Positions 35,044 to 43,196 of a stretch of DNA of 46,341 nucleotides are shown here, piece after piece. The stretch comes from Spirochaetia bacterium (GTDB taxonomy: Bacteria; Spirochaetota; Leptospiria; Leptospirales; Leptonemataceae). A model generated the notes under the pieces. It saw only the letters and a list, made by a program, of their open reading frames with translations. It did no database searches and was not told the DNA's origin. The stretch covers positions 1-46,341 of the forward strand of contig JAIOPQ010000036.1 in NCBI GenBank assembly GCA_021413825.1. The letters run 5' to 3'. The position numbers and the translations under genes are program-made. Position 1 is the stretch's first letter, and each line of letters opens with the position of its first letter.

Positions 35044-35907
35044 TTAGAGCTTTATCCCCATTGCATGCAGGATGCGATCGAGGTCCGATAGATTCCCATA
35101 GTAGATGGTGAGCTTGCCTGCCCCGTTTTTCTTGTGACTGAGTTCTGTTTTGGCTCCGAGCTTGGTGCGGATCCGTCCCTCAAGACTTTTCAAGTTTGGG
35201 TCTTTCCTTGGTGCATCGATCGTGACCTTGCGGGTCTCCGGACCCTGTAGCTTTGCAACTTCATCTTCTACGCGACGGGCAGACCAATTCTCCGCTTGAA
35301 TACGCGCCGCCATTTTGAGCGCGGCCTTCCGATCGGCGATTGCAAGTAACGGTCTGGCCTGTCCTGCTGAGATGGATTTCTTTTCCAGGAGCGTCTGGAT
35401 TTCCTCAGGCAGTTTTAGCAGGCGGGTAAGATTGGTTATGGTGGTGCGATCTTTGCCGAGGCGGTCCGAAAGATCGGAAGGTTTGTCACCAGTCTTTTGC
35501 ATCCAGATTTCATACGAGCGTGCTTCCTCAATTGGATTAAGATCCTCGCGCTGAATGTTTTCTATAAGGGCCATCTCCAGGGCGCGCAGATCATCGACTT
35601 GCTTGAGAACGGCTGGTATCTTTTTGAATCCTGCAAGCTTGCAGGCCCGGAATCTGCGCTCTCCAGAAATGATCTCAAACTTATCTTTTACGCGGCGTAC
35701 TACGATCGGTTCAATGAGGCCCACGGTGTGCAGGGTCTGTGCGAGTTTCTTAATCTCTTCCTGGTCGAATTGCTTACGCGGTTGGGTGGGCGAAGGAACT
35801 ACGTCTGCAATATTGAGTTCTTGATAATCGGGATTGCTCTGGATCTGTATCCCAGCCTCACCTGGAAGTAGATTAGAAAGTCCACGACCCAGTACGCGCT
35901 TAGCCAC
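35044..35907 (-). CDS. parB: ParB chromosome partition protein (CTPase clamp)
   Basis: The 287-residue protein starts AKRVLGRGLSNLLPGE and has the CTP-binding ISGERRFRACKLAG box (GERRFRA), then a helix-turn-helix region beginning RLGKDRTTITNLTRLLKLP, and a C-terminal dimer domain. ParB loads at parS as a CTP-dependent sliding clamp and spreads along DNA. The start overlaps the parA stop by 8 nt. A parS lies about 0.9 kb upstream, inside the rsmG remnant. Confidence 0.95.
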   Translation of the reverse strand: MAKRVLGRGLSNLLPGEAGIQIQSNPDYQELNIADVVPSPTQPRKQFDQEEIKKLAQTLHTVGLIEPIVVRRVKDKFEIISGERRFRACKLAGFKKIPAVLKQVDDLRALEMALIENIQREDLNPIEEARSYEIWMQKTGDKPSDLSDRLGKDRTTITNLTRLLKLPEEIQTLLEKKSISAGQARPLLAIADRKAALKMAARIQAENWSARRVEDEVAKLQGPETRKVTIDAPRKDPNLKSLEGRIRTKLGAKTELSHKKNGAGKLTIYYGNLSDLDRILHAMGIKL

Positions 35908-36661
35908 GGTCAGCTACCTCGCGACCCAGTTGCTCGTATGCGTTGGCGCCAGTGGAATCTGGCGCGTAGTCGCCGATGAATTGCCCGAACGATGGTGCTT
36001 CGGATAATTTAACATTTCGGGGAATGATGGTCTTGTAGACACGATCGGAAAAGTGCGAGCGTACATCTTCGACCACTTGCTGCGACATGGATGTGCGTCC
36101 GTCGTACATGGTTAACACGACTCCGTCGAGTATGAGTCCGGGATTGAAATGTTTTTGCACGCGTTGGATTGCATCGAGTAGTTGCGTGAGTCCTTCGAGT
36201 GCATAGTATTCTGTTTGCAAAGGAATTAGAACGCGGTTAGCAGCACAGAGCGCATTCAAGGTTAGTATCCCCAGGTTGGGCGGACAATCTATGATAACAA
36301 TGTCGAACTGTTGCTTCAGCTGCTCCAGCGATTTCTTTAGGACGTATTCGCGATCTTCAGTTTGTAGAAGGTCGGGTTCAATTCCGGCGAGGTCAGTCGT
36401 TGAAGGTAGAATAGAAAGTCCTTTGATGGCTGTGGGGACAAGTATCTCAGACGCGGAAAGTTCACCGATGAGCATCTGATACACTGACTTTTGAAGATCA
36501 CGGACACTCAACCCCAGGCCGGAAGATGCATTCCCCTGTGGGTCCATATCAATCAGTAGAACATTATGTCCCATGCGAGCAAGATAGCCGCCAAGGTTCA
36601 CCGCAGTGGTGGTTTTACCGACACCTCCCTTCTGATTTGCTATCGCGTAGATTCTTTCCAT
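35900..36661 (-). CDS. parA: ParA/Soj chromosome partition ATPase
   Basis: The 253-residue protein has the deviant Walker A (KGGVGKTTTAVNLG), IDMDPQGNAS and IIDCPPNLGILTLNAL. It has no long N-terminal helix-turn-helix extension, so it is a Soj-type chromosomal ParA. It binds DNA non-specifically in its ATP form and is stimulated by ParB to segregate origins. Its ATG lies inside the last 22 nt of the rsmG remnant, as parA often follows gidB. Confidence 0.95.
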   Translation of the reverse strand: MERIYAIANQKGGVGKTTTAVNLGGYLARMGHNVLLIDMDPQGNASSGLGLSVRDLQKSVYQMLIGELSASEILVPTAIKGLSILPSTTDLAGIEPDLLQTEDREYVLKKSLEQLKQQFDIVIIDCPPNLGILTLNALCAANRVLIPLQTEYYALEGLTQLLDAIQRVQKHFNPGLILDGVVLTMYDGRTSMSQQVVEDVRSHFSDRVYKTIIPRNVKLSEAPSFGQFIGDYAPDSTGANAYEQLGREVADRG

Positions 36662-37228
36662 TTCTGCATATCCTGTTGGATGATTTTCCAGCTGCGAGGG
36701 TACCGGCTATCCTGTTTCGCGATTTTCTCCAGATGCAAAATAGATCGAGTCCCCAGGAACGCGAGCTGCGAGGGGACATAAGTTTCACGTGAAACATATC
36801 CGTATGCTTGAAGCCCCTTGAACCCTGTGGGTGCTTCCGTTGTCGCAAGGAAAAGATGGCCACCGGGGCGCTGAAGTCCGGCGACGATCTCAATGCAGAA
36901 CGGAAAGGGAATAAGCGCACGTATCGTAATTATGTCGTATGAGGCTTTCATCTCTTCCAGACGTTCATATCTGAATTTCAAATCGGCTGCGCCCTTCTGT
37001 TGCGCGGAACTATTCACAGGAGTGACGGTCCCAGTCCAAAAAAATCAGGTTCTCATAGATGTGACGTTCGAGTATGCGAGCAGCATCGTTCTGAGAGAAA
37101 AATCCGCCTTCCTCATTCTTCTCCTCAAGAAAGGTCGCGAATGCATTCAATTGATCCCAGTCCATTCCTTCCACTAGCCAATCCGGAATTGGGAACTCTT
37201 TTTGTTTACAGAGCGTCAAAACATCCAC
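36640..37228 (-). pseudogene. rsmG: rsmG (gidB) remnant with internal deletion and frameshift
   Basis: Two reading frames hold the two ends of one RsmG gene. The N-terminal piece (37010-37228, 72 codons) reads DQLNAFATFLEEKNEEGG, then AARILERHIYENLIFLDW, and stops. The C-terminal piece (36640-37017) reads DLKFRYERLEEM, SYDIITIRALIPFPF and LQRPGGHLFLATTE. The bridging segment with the SAM motif (LDxGSGxGxPG) is missing: about 19 residues, against about 62 in the intact RsmG domain at 22554. A T7 run lies at the junction. It cannot make an active enzyme even by frameshifting. A parS site lies within it. Confidence 0.85.
36781..36796. promoter_or_regulatory. parS centromere-like site
   Basis: AGTTTCACGTGAAACA matches the universal bacterial parS palindrome (TGTTTCACGTGAAACA) at 15 of 16 positions, the first base differing. 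It lies in the rsmG remnant, 120 nt upstream of the parA start. No other parS was found by eye in this window. Confidence 0.92.
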
Positions 37229-37309
37229 GAGCCAATGTACCCTGGAGTCACAAATGCAGCAGCAAATTCCGTTAACTCGATTCCGAATTCTCCGATAAGT
37301 AAAACAGCA

Positions 37310-38047
37310 ATGAAACCCTATAGCTTCGCCTTCCTGTTCTGTGGCCTTGCTTCTCTAGCAATCCCCTCGGTTCTGTTTGCATATCAACCCGGTCGATTCA
37401 CTCCGCTCGACGTATACGTCTTAAAGGGAGCGCCTTCTGGTCCAACATCACTTGTAGCTCGTAGCCCTGACGGCGCAATCTTGGAGCGCGCGCAGTATAA
37501 GTATGACGCGTCGGGTCGACTGACATTCGAAACATTCACTAACGCAAAGGATGTGGCATCAGGAAGCACGGAATACAAAAGAGCGGGCGACAAACTCGCC
37601 GAAGAAGTGCGCAAGAATCAATCCGGCAGTATTATGTCGCGCACAGTTTATTCGTACGAAGGCGACACGCTTTCTGCAATCGAAGTATATAACGAGAAAG
37701 GAATCATGGAATTGCGTCGCAGGTACCACCTGACTCAAGGGAGGATTACCGGTGGCGAGGAGATAGTAGCCACAACGACAGATAAATTTGTGATTAAGTA
37801 TGATGAAGGGAGTGTGTTACCTCAAGCGCTAGTATTCGTTCAGGCAGACGGACATCCATTTGGACAGATTCTCTATCGATATGATTCCCAGAAACGATTG
37901 GTTGAGCGCGAACGTGTTCAGAATGAGAACCGCGAACTTTGCAAATACGAATATGACCAGAAGGGACGGGTCGTTTCGTATTCATACTTTGGCTTTATTA
38001 ACAATCAATGGAAGCTTCGAAAAACCCTGACCTATACGTATCCGTGA
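37310..38047 (+). CDS. Secreted YD-repeat-like protein
   Basis: Starting at the ATG at 37310, the 245-residue protein has a signal peptide (FAFLFCGLASLAIPSVLFA). A chain of short YD-type repeats follows: YKYDASGRLTFETF, YSYEGDTLSAIEVY, YRYDSQKRLVERE and YEYDQKGRVVSYSYFG. RHS/YD repeats are usually carbohydrate-binding or toxin-delivery shells, but here there is no toxin or core domain. The function is unknown. A frame extending to 37202 is not supported. The 81-bp upstream gap has no clear promoter. Confidence 0.72.
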   Translation: MKPYSFAFLFCGLASLAIPSVLFAYQPGRFTPLDVYVLKGAPSGPTSLVARSPDGAILERAQYKYDASGRLTFETFTNAKDVASGSTEYKRAGDKLAEEVRKNQSGSIMSRTVYSYEGDTLSAIEVYNEKGIMELRRRYHLTQGRITGGEEIVATTTDKFVIKYDEGSVLPQALVFVQADGHPFGQILYRYDSQKRLVERERVQNENRELCKYEYDQKGRVVSYSYFGFINNQWKLRKTLTYTYP

Positions 38048-38060
38048 CCGAGGCAGTTTC

Positions 38061-38774
38061 TTGCGCACACACTTTAAGTACTTTGATTTGATACTGGGTG
38101 GCTTCGTCGCCGTCCTGCTTTGTTCCAACCTAATTGGGGTTTCAAAGGTTTCACAGATTGGCGGGTTCAGTTTTGGAACCCTGGCCGTTGGACCCTTTAC
38201 ATTTGGATCAGCGATTCTATTCTTTCCGTTTAGCTACGTGTTTGGAGATATACTCACGGAAGTGTACGGCTATGCGCGTGCGCGCCGAGTTGTCTGGAGT
38301 GGATTTGCAGCACTACTCTTTGCGAGTTTCATGTCCTGGGCAGTACTCGCAATGCCAGCCGCGCCAGGCTGGCAAAATCAAGCAGCCTTCGAAACTGTGT
38401 TTGGGTCAACATGGCGGATAGTGCTCGCCAGTCTGACGGCCTTCTGGGCCGGCGAGCTTGTGAACTCGTTTGTTCTGGCGAAGATGAAGGTATGGACATC
38501 CGGGAAATACCTGTGGGCCAGAACCATTGGTTCCACGATTGCGGGCGAGGCAGTCGACTCGCTGATATTCTATCCAGGTGCCTTCCTGGGGGTATGGAGT
38601 TTTGAACTTGTGCAGGCCGTTATGATATCCAACTTCTTTTTGAAAGTAGGTTGGGAGGCGATGCTCACCCCAATCACGTATCAGGTTGTGAAGTTTTTGA
38701 AGCGTGCTGAAGGTGTGGACTATTATGATCGCGATACTAACTTCACTCCATTCAAGCTCGACGACGAGAACTGA
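38061..38774 (+). CDS. Queuosine-precursor-type transporter (VUT/YhhQ family)
   Basis: The 237-residue membrane protein has family motifs FGSAILFFPFSYVFGDILTE (with the preceding PFT), VYGYARARRVVWSGF and WARTIGSTIAGEAVDSLIFY. The family imports preQ0/preQ1-type queuosine precursors (QueT/YhhQ) or related compounds. The start is a TTG at 38061 with GAGG eight nt upstream. No preQ1 riboswitch was found in the 13-nt gap to the preceding gene, so it may be read from upstream. Confidence 0.87.
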   Translation: MRTHFKYFDLILGGFVAVLLCSNLIGVSKVSQIGGFSFGTLAVGPFTFGSAILFFPFSYVFGDILTEVYGYARARRVVWSGFAALLFASFMSWAVLAMPAAPGWQNQAAFETVFGSTWRIVLASLTAFWAGELVNSFVLAKMKVWTSGKYLWARTIGSTIAGEAVDSLIFYPGAFLGVWSFELVQAVMISNFFLKVGWEAMLTPITYQVVKFLKRAEGVDYYDRDTNFTPFKLDDEN

Positions 38775-38796
38775 CCCATTCGCAACTTAAACGCAA

Positions 38797-38820
38797 AAGG
38801 CGCGAATCACTCCGCGCCTT
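38797..38820. terminator. Bidirectional stem-loop between transporter and pntB
   Basis: AAGGCGCG and CGCGCCTT form a perfect 8-bp stem with an 8-nt loop between two convergent genes. Flanking AAAA on the plus-strand left side gives a short U-run on the minus strand. Confidence 0.7.
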
Positions 38821-38857
38821 CCACCGAATCAGATCAAAAGGATCCGCAGAATATTAT

Positions 38858-40291
38858 TTAGTGGAATCCACCTGTCTTCATTTCTGAAACCAGTCGGCTG
38901 ATTGCTTCTTTAGCATCTCCAAAGAACATATAACAGTTTGGATACGTGTACAGTTCGTTATCGATACCAGCAAAACCGGGCTTCATGCTTCGCTTGATCA
39001 CAATGACCGTCTTTGCCTTGTCCACATTCAGAATCGGCATGCCATAGATTGGACTTCCTGGAGTTGTGCGCGCAGCCGGGTTGGTTACATCGTTGGCACC
39101 GATTACCAGAGCAATGTCCGTCTGAGAAAACTCCGGATTGATATCTTCCATATCAACTAACTCATCGTACGGAACATTTGCCTCTGCCAGGAGAACGTTC
39201 ATATGGCCAGGCATGCGGCCTGCCACAGGATGAATCGCATACTTAACTTTTAAACCACGCTTCTTCAAGATGTCTGCGAATTCACGGACCGTGTGCTGTG
39301 CCTGGGCTACAGCCATCCCATATCCTGGGACAACTACAACTGTCTCTGCCATTTTGAACATTACACCTGCATCCTCCTGTTTCATTTCCTGGATGGGTCC
39401 ACTGGCTCCGACATGACCTGCTGCAGCCGCCGCGTCTCCGCCCTGGCCAAAGGCACCAAACAGTACATTTGTAATCGATCGATTCATGGCCTTGCACATA
39501 ATAACAGAGAGGATGAAGCCCGAGGCACCATCGAGTGCGCCAGCAATGATCAGGATCTTGTTATCGAGGGCAAATCCAGTCGCGCACGCTGCGAGGCCTG
39601 CGTATGAATTCAGAAGGGAAATTACGACAGGCATGTCGGCTGCGCCAATCGGAATGACAAGCAGCAATCCGAAGAGTAAGCTCAAACCAAGCATTGTGTA
39701 AAAGACAGTTGATTGAGTTGGATCGATTACCACCCAGAACCACATTCCAATGATTGCGAAGAAGAGGCTGATGTTGAAAATATTCTGCCCAGGAAATGTT
39801 AGAGGTGAGCCACCAACGGTTCCCTGGAGTTTCAAGAATGCCAGCATACTTCCCGTGAACGTCAGAGCACCAAACATGACTTCGAATCCGATGGCCGTGA
39901 GTTTCACAGCGCCCATGTCAGGATGATCGTAGAACTTTGCAACACCCACGAGGGTCACAGCCGCAGCACCAAACGCATGTGATAGCGCAGTCCGCTGTGG
40001 CATAGCCGTCATCGGAGTCCAGATTGCGATTACAGCACCCAGTGCGATTCCCACCACAGCCCCGGCGAGAATCCATTCGAAGGAAACAATGTTGCGATCG
40101 ATCAATGTGCCCACGACAGCGAGTAGCATTCCAATCTCGGCCAGAAACATACCACGACGCGCCGTCTCTGGACTTCCAAGCATGCGAAGCCCAAGAATAA
40201 AAAGAACACCCGAAACTAAATAAATCAGGTTGATGATGCTGAGAAGATCAGCGCTTCCGCCGAGCGCATTGGTAATTGCCTGACCGATCAT
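38858..40291 (-). CDS. pntB: NAD(P) transhydrogenase beta subunit
   Basis: The 477-residue protein has the membrane half (about nine helices, residues 1-290) and the soluble NADP(H)-binding dIII domain: VVVPGYGMAVAQAQHTVRE, HPVAGRMPGHMNVLLAEA, VIGANDVTNPAARTTPGSPI, and VIVIKRSMKPGFAGIDN. PntAB couples proton entry to NADPH formation. The start overlaps the pntAB stop by 4 nt. The terminator at 38797-38820 lies 38 nt downstream. The operon pntAA-pntAB-pntB is of the split-alpha type. Confidence 0.95.
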   Translation of the reverse strand: MIGQAITNALGGSADLLSIINLIYLVSGVLFILGLRMLGSPETARRGMFLAEIGMLLAVVGTLIDRNIVSFEWILAGAVVGIALGAVIAIWTPMTAMPQRTALSHAFGAAAVTLVGVAKFYDHPDMGAVKLTAIGFEVMFGALTFTGSMLAFLKLQGTVGGSPLTFPGQNIFNISLFFAIIGMWFWVVIDPTQSTVFYTMLGLSLLFGLLLVIPIGAADMPVVISLLNSYAGLAACATGFALDNKILIIAGALDGASGFILSVIMCKAMNRSITNVLFGAFGQGGDAAAAAGHVGASGPIQEMKQEDAGVMFKMAETVVVVPGYGMAVAQAQHTVREFADILKKRGLKVKYAIHPVAGRMPGHMNVLLAEANVPYDELVDMEDINPEFSQTDIALVIGANDVTNPAARTTPGSPIYGMPILNVDKAKTVIVIKRSMKPGFAGIDNELYTYPNCYMFFGDAKEAISRLVSEMKTGGFH

Positions 40292-40590
40292 TTCTTTTCC
40301 TCTTTCTTACGCTTGAACATCTTTAGCATGCGATCCGTAATCAAAAACCCACCAACTACGTTCGTCATTGCGGCTGCTACTGCAATGCAACCAAGGATGC
40401 TTGGAAGGATACTGTGATGATCCGAACCAGCCACAACGATAGCTGCCACAACTGAAATGGCAGAGATTGCGTTGGTCGCTGACATAAGAGGCGTGTGAAG
40501 CAATGGAGGGACCTTTGTGATCACAAGGAATCCAACAAAGCTCGCCAGAACAAAAACATACAAACTCGCGATTAAACTACCGGTATCCAT
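40288..40590 (-). CDS. pntAB: NAD(P) transhydrogenase alpha subunit 2 (membrane part)
   Basis: The 100-residue protein has three membrane segments with FVGFLVITKVPPLLHTPLMS, the hallmark segment of the C-terminal alpha part, then VGGFLITDRMLKMFKRKKE. In split enzymes it forms part of the proton channel with PntB. It ends by overlapping pntB by 4 nt and starts 32 nt after pntAA. Confidence 0.93.
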   Translation of the reverse strand: MDTGSLIASLYVFVLASFVGFLVITKVPPLLHTPLMSATNAISAISVVAAIVVAGSDHHSILPSILGCIAVAAAMTNVVGGFLITDRMLKMFKRKKEEKK

Positions 40591-40622
40591 ACTAATTCTC
40601 CCGTCTAACTGGATGTTATGCG

Positions 40623-41765
40623 CTAACCAGAAATTGCACGAGTTGCTTCGTGCACAATCTGTCCCTCATGCGTGATGAGGCTTCCCTTTACGATCTCGTC
40701 ATTTAAGTCGAGGGCAATTCTGCCTTCTTTGGTAAGGGCTTCGATCAAAGTCAGTATATTCCTCGAATAGAGCTGGCTTGCATGGTATGCGACGTGTGAA
40801 ACCACGTTTGTTTCACCGATGATCGTAAGGCCATTTTTTTCAACCGTCTTCCCGGGCTCCGTCCATTCACAGTTGCCGCCCTGCTCCGCCGCTAGATCCA
40901 CAACTACAGACCCTGGCCGCATACGAGTTAGCATTTCTTTGGTAACGAGGACTGGCGCCTTCTTGCCCGGAACCAATGCCGTGGTGATTACAACGTCTGC
41001 TGCCGCGATGTGATTTCCGAGAATTTCCTGTTGCTTCTTTAAGAAGTCCGCTGAGGCCTCCTTTGCATATCCCCCCTGACCTTCGAGGTTTTCTTGAACC
41101 GGAGGCTCGATGTATTTGCCGCCAAGACTTTCGACCTGCTCTTTTACGGCCGGTCTAACATCTGAAACCTCAACTACAGCACCCAATCGCTTAGCCGTTG
41201 CGATAGCTTGCAGCCCCGCAACACCAGCACCAATGATTACAACGCGAGCCGGTTGCACAGTTCCAGCCGCTGTCATCATCAATGGAAATATTTTAGCAAG
41301 AGCATTTGCCCCCATTAAGACTGCCTTATATCCGGCGAGGTTCGTCTGCGAGCTGAGTGCATCCATGCGTTGCGCTCGCGTGATGCGCGGAATTGCATCC
41401 ATGGAAAGTACATTAACTTTTTGTGCGGCAGCGAGCTTAGCCAGATCTGGATTGCTTAACGAATAGAAAAATCCAATGAAGAAAGATCCAGCCTTTAACA
41501 TTTCAAGTTCGTTCTTTCCGGATGGATGTGCGCCCGGTTTTTGAACTTTCAGTAAAACGTCGGCGTCCGAAAAAAGTTGCGCTGCATTGGAAACGATTTC
41601 AGCACCTGCAGTCTTATATTCTTCGTCAGAATATCCTGCACCAAGGCCCGCGCCAGTTTCAACGCGCACTGTATAGCCAAGTTGCAAAAGCTTTTTGATA
41701 GTTTCAGGAACAATGGCGACACGTTTCTCGCCGGGCAAAGTCTCTTTGGGAATAGAAAGATTCAC
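40623..41765 (-). CDS. pntAA: NAD(P) transhydrogenase alpha subunit 1
   Basis: The 380-residue soluble subunit begins MNLSIPKETLPGEKRVAIVP and has the Rossmann motif VIIGAGVAGLQAIATAKRLG, then KLAAAQKVNVLSMDAIPRIT and MRPGSVVVDLAAEQGGNCEW. It binds NAD(H), dI, and is the electron-input side of the proton-translocating transhydrogenase. It is the first gene of the operon, 59 nt downstream of the papain-like gene's stop. A GTGAAAC...GTTTCAC inverted repeat inside it (about 40795) is coincidental coding sequence. Confidence 0.95.
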   Translation of the reverse strand: MNLSIPKETLPGEKRVAIVPETIKKLLQLGYTVRVETGAGLGAGYSDEEYKTAGAEIVSNAAQLFSDADVLLKVQKPGAHPSGKNELEMLKAGSFFIGFFYSLSNPDLAKLAAAQKVNVLSMDAIPRITRAQRMDALSSQTNLAGYKAVLMGANALAKIFPLMMTAAGTVQPARVVIIGAGVAGLQAIATAKRLGAVVEVSDVRPAVKEQVESLGGKYIEPPVQENLEGQGGYAKEASADFLKKQQEILGNHIAAADVVITTALVPGKKAPVLVTKEMLTRMRPGSVVVDLAAEQGGNCEWTEPGKTVEKNGLTIIGETNVVSHVAYHASQLYSRNILTLIEALTKEGRIALDLNDEIVKGSLITHEGQIVHEATRAISG

Positions 41766-41824
41766 GGGTGGTCCTCTCAGAAAGGTAGAAACGACAGAAA
41801 CAGTACAAAGAGCAGAAGGTCAAA

Positions 41825-42721
41825 TCAAAAGAGCACGAACGCTTTTTCAGTCAAACGTTGAAACCAGGCAAACGATAGACGCGCTTGTCCCGCCTTCCCC
41901 CAATCCATGCCAGCCGAGTTTTGCATGATCACTTCGCTCGTGATTATGTCGTATCCCACGATTGTAAATGTGTGAATTGCGACAAAGTCACCTGCGGGAA
42001 CCCAGACAGGCTTTGTAAGTTCTACAAAGTTCTCCGTGATCTTCATTGACACGACTATGACCGAACCTTGGAGAAGGTGCGAGCGCACCTGATCCAGGTC
42101 CCTGTAATCGATTCTGGCATACCCCCGAATTCTATGGGCGGCGGCGGACGTAAATGCATCTGACCCTGGGCGCTTGAGCGGATCGAACTCTGCATATGGC
42201 ATGGTCCGCTCCTCAGCACAGCCGGTGTCCTTTAAGAACTGCAAAGTCCGAGCAATCTCAATTCCCTCATCCTTCCCCTGATTCAGATTATTATAGAGGA
42301 AAGCTGGCGAGCATGTGAATGTTTTCATGCCCTCGCGCGTGCGGAAATAGTACCCAGCCGCCAGGTAGCCTGCGGCCCAGGCGGCACCACTGGCCTGTTT
42401 TCCCTGGTTTCCCGCCGGAGGAAGTTCAGGAAGAATGAAGACACGTTGCGGATTCTCTACATTGCCCGCCAGCATGAAGGGCACACTCTTGTCCGCCTGA
42501 GAATAATTGGGCTCGATGGGAAATTCCTCAAGGGAGAGGACGCGAGCCCCCGGAAAGAAGCGCTCTTGCAGCGCGCAGGATACCATGCAAACCAGCGCAA
42601 TGCAGGCGATTAGGCGCAATGCGGGGAGCTGAATCTGCCAAATTTGCCGATTGGATCTATTAGCTGAGCGCCGGGAACTCCAGTTGCCGAAGGGCTTCGT
42701 AGGTAACAATTGAAACAGCAT
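41825..42721 (-). CDS. Papain-fold lipoprotein lacking the catalytic cysteine
   Basis: The frame gives 298 residues. Lipobox-like LVCMVSCAL marks the mature Cys near residue 49. The C1-type core has NQGKQASGAAWAAGYLAA where active enzymes have a Cys before the AW/AF. That position is Gly here (QASGAAWA). The His (FVAIHTFTIVGYD) and Asn (IMQNSAGMDWGKAGQ) of the catalytic set remain. It is therefore likely a binding or regulatory pseudoprotease. The first 62 nt of the frame overlap the end of trmL. An internal start (TTG near the LRLIAC segment) would remove the odd long N-terminus. Confidence 0.7.
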   Translation of the reverse strand: MLFQLLPTKPFGNWSSRRSANRSNRQIWQIQLPALRLIACIALVCMVSCALQERFFPGARVLSLEEFPIEPNYSQADKSVPFMLAGNVENPQRVFILPELPPAGNQGKQASGAAWAAGYLAAGYYFRTREGMKTFTCSPAFLYNNLNQGKDEGIEIARTLQFLKDTGCAEERTMPYAEFDPLKRPGSDAFTSAAAHRIRGYARIDYRDLDQVRSHLLQGSVIVVSMKITENFVELTKPVWVPAGDFVAIHTFTIVGYDIITSEVIMQNSAGMDWGKAGQARLSFAWFQRLTEKAFVLF

Positions 42722-43136
42722 TACTCAGGTTCAATGATCGGCAGGTCTGGCCCATTGGTATACGAAGCAAATGGCCATGCCCCTGACTTTCTATCCACAA
42801 GTGAATCTCCTCAGGCAGCCCGGCTGTTTCGTTGCCAAACATGATAAGGTCATCCTGTCGGAATTTGACGCTGGAATACGCGGTCTGCCCGAACTTTGTC
42901 ACTGCAAGGACTCTACGGTTCGTGGGTTTCGCCCATTCGGTAAAGGCAGCAAACGATTCGTGCGTATGCAACTGAAGCTGGTCCCAGTAGTCGAGCCCTG
43001 CGCGTTTGACTGCGGCCTCGTCCATGGAAAATCCAGCCTTGCCAACTATGTGAAGGGGACAGCCAGTACAGACTGCCAATCGCGCAATGTTGCCGGTGTT
43101 CGGGGGAATCTCTGGTCGATAGAGGACAATGTCCAT
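42660..43136 (-). CDS. trmL: tRNA 2'-O-methyltransferase TrmL (YibK)
   Basis: Starting at the ATG at 43136, the 158-residue protein begins MDIVLYRPEIPPNTGNIARL, the YibK opening, and continues TKFGQTAYSSVKFR, LIMFGNETAGLP and RIPMGQTCRSLNLSNAV with the SPOUT knot. It methylates the 2'-O of the wobble base of tRNA-Leu isoacceptors. An upstream ATG (43169) would add 11 residues but not match the family start. It is divergent from the aminotransferase gene. Confidence 0.93.
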   Translation of the reverse strand: MDIVLYRPEIPPNTGNIARLAVCTGCPLHIVGKAGFSMDEAAVKRAGLDYWDQLQLHTHESFAAFTEWAKPTNRRVLAVTKFGQTAYSSVKFRQDDLIMFGNETAGLPEEIHLWIESQGHGHLLRIPMGQTCRSLNLSNAVSIVTYEALRQLEFPALS

Positions 43137-43196
43137 TGTTTCGGATTCCATTTGCCTTGGCGGGCGCATCCATTTTTTTCAGATTAGAGGCCTGAC

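Noticed and set aside
36640..37017. Two separate small genes instead of one broken rsmG
   Set aside because: The two pieces align with successive parts of one RsmG. Each alone lacks a start context or catalytic motif.
40780..40815. GTGAAAC and GTTTCAC inverted repeat in pntAA, looking like a parS relative
   Set aside because: The half-sites are in the opposite order to parS and separated by 7 nt, inside conserved pntAA coding sequence.
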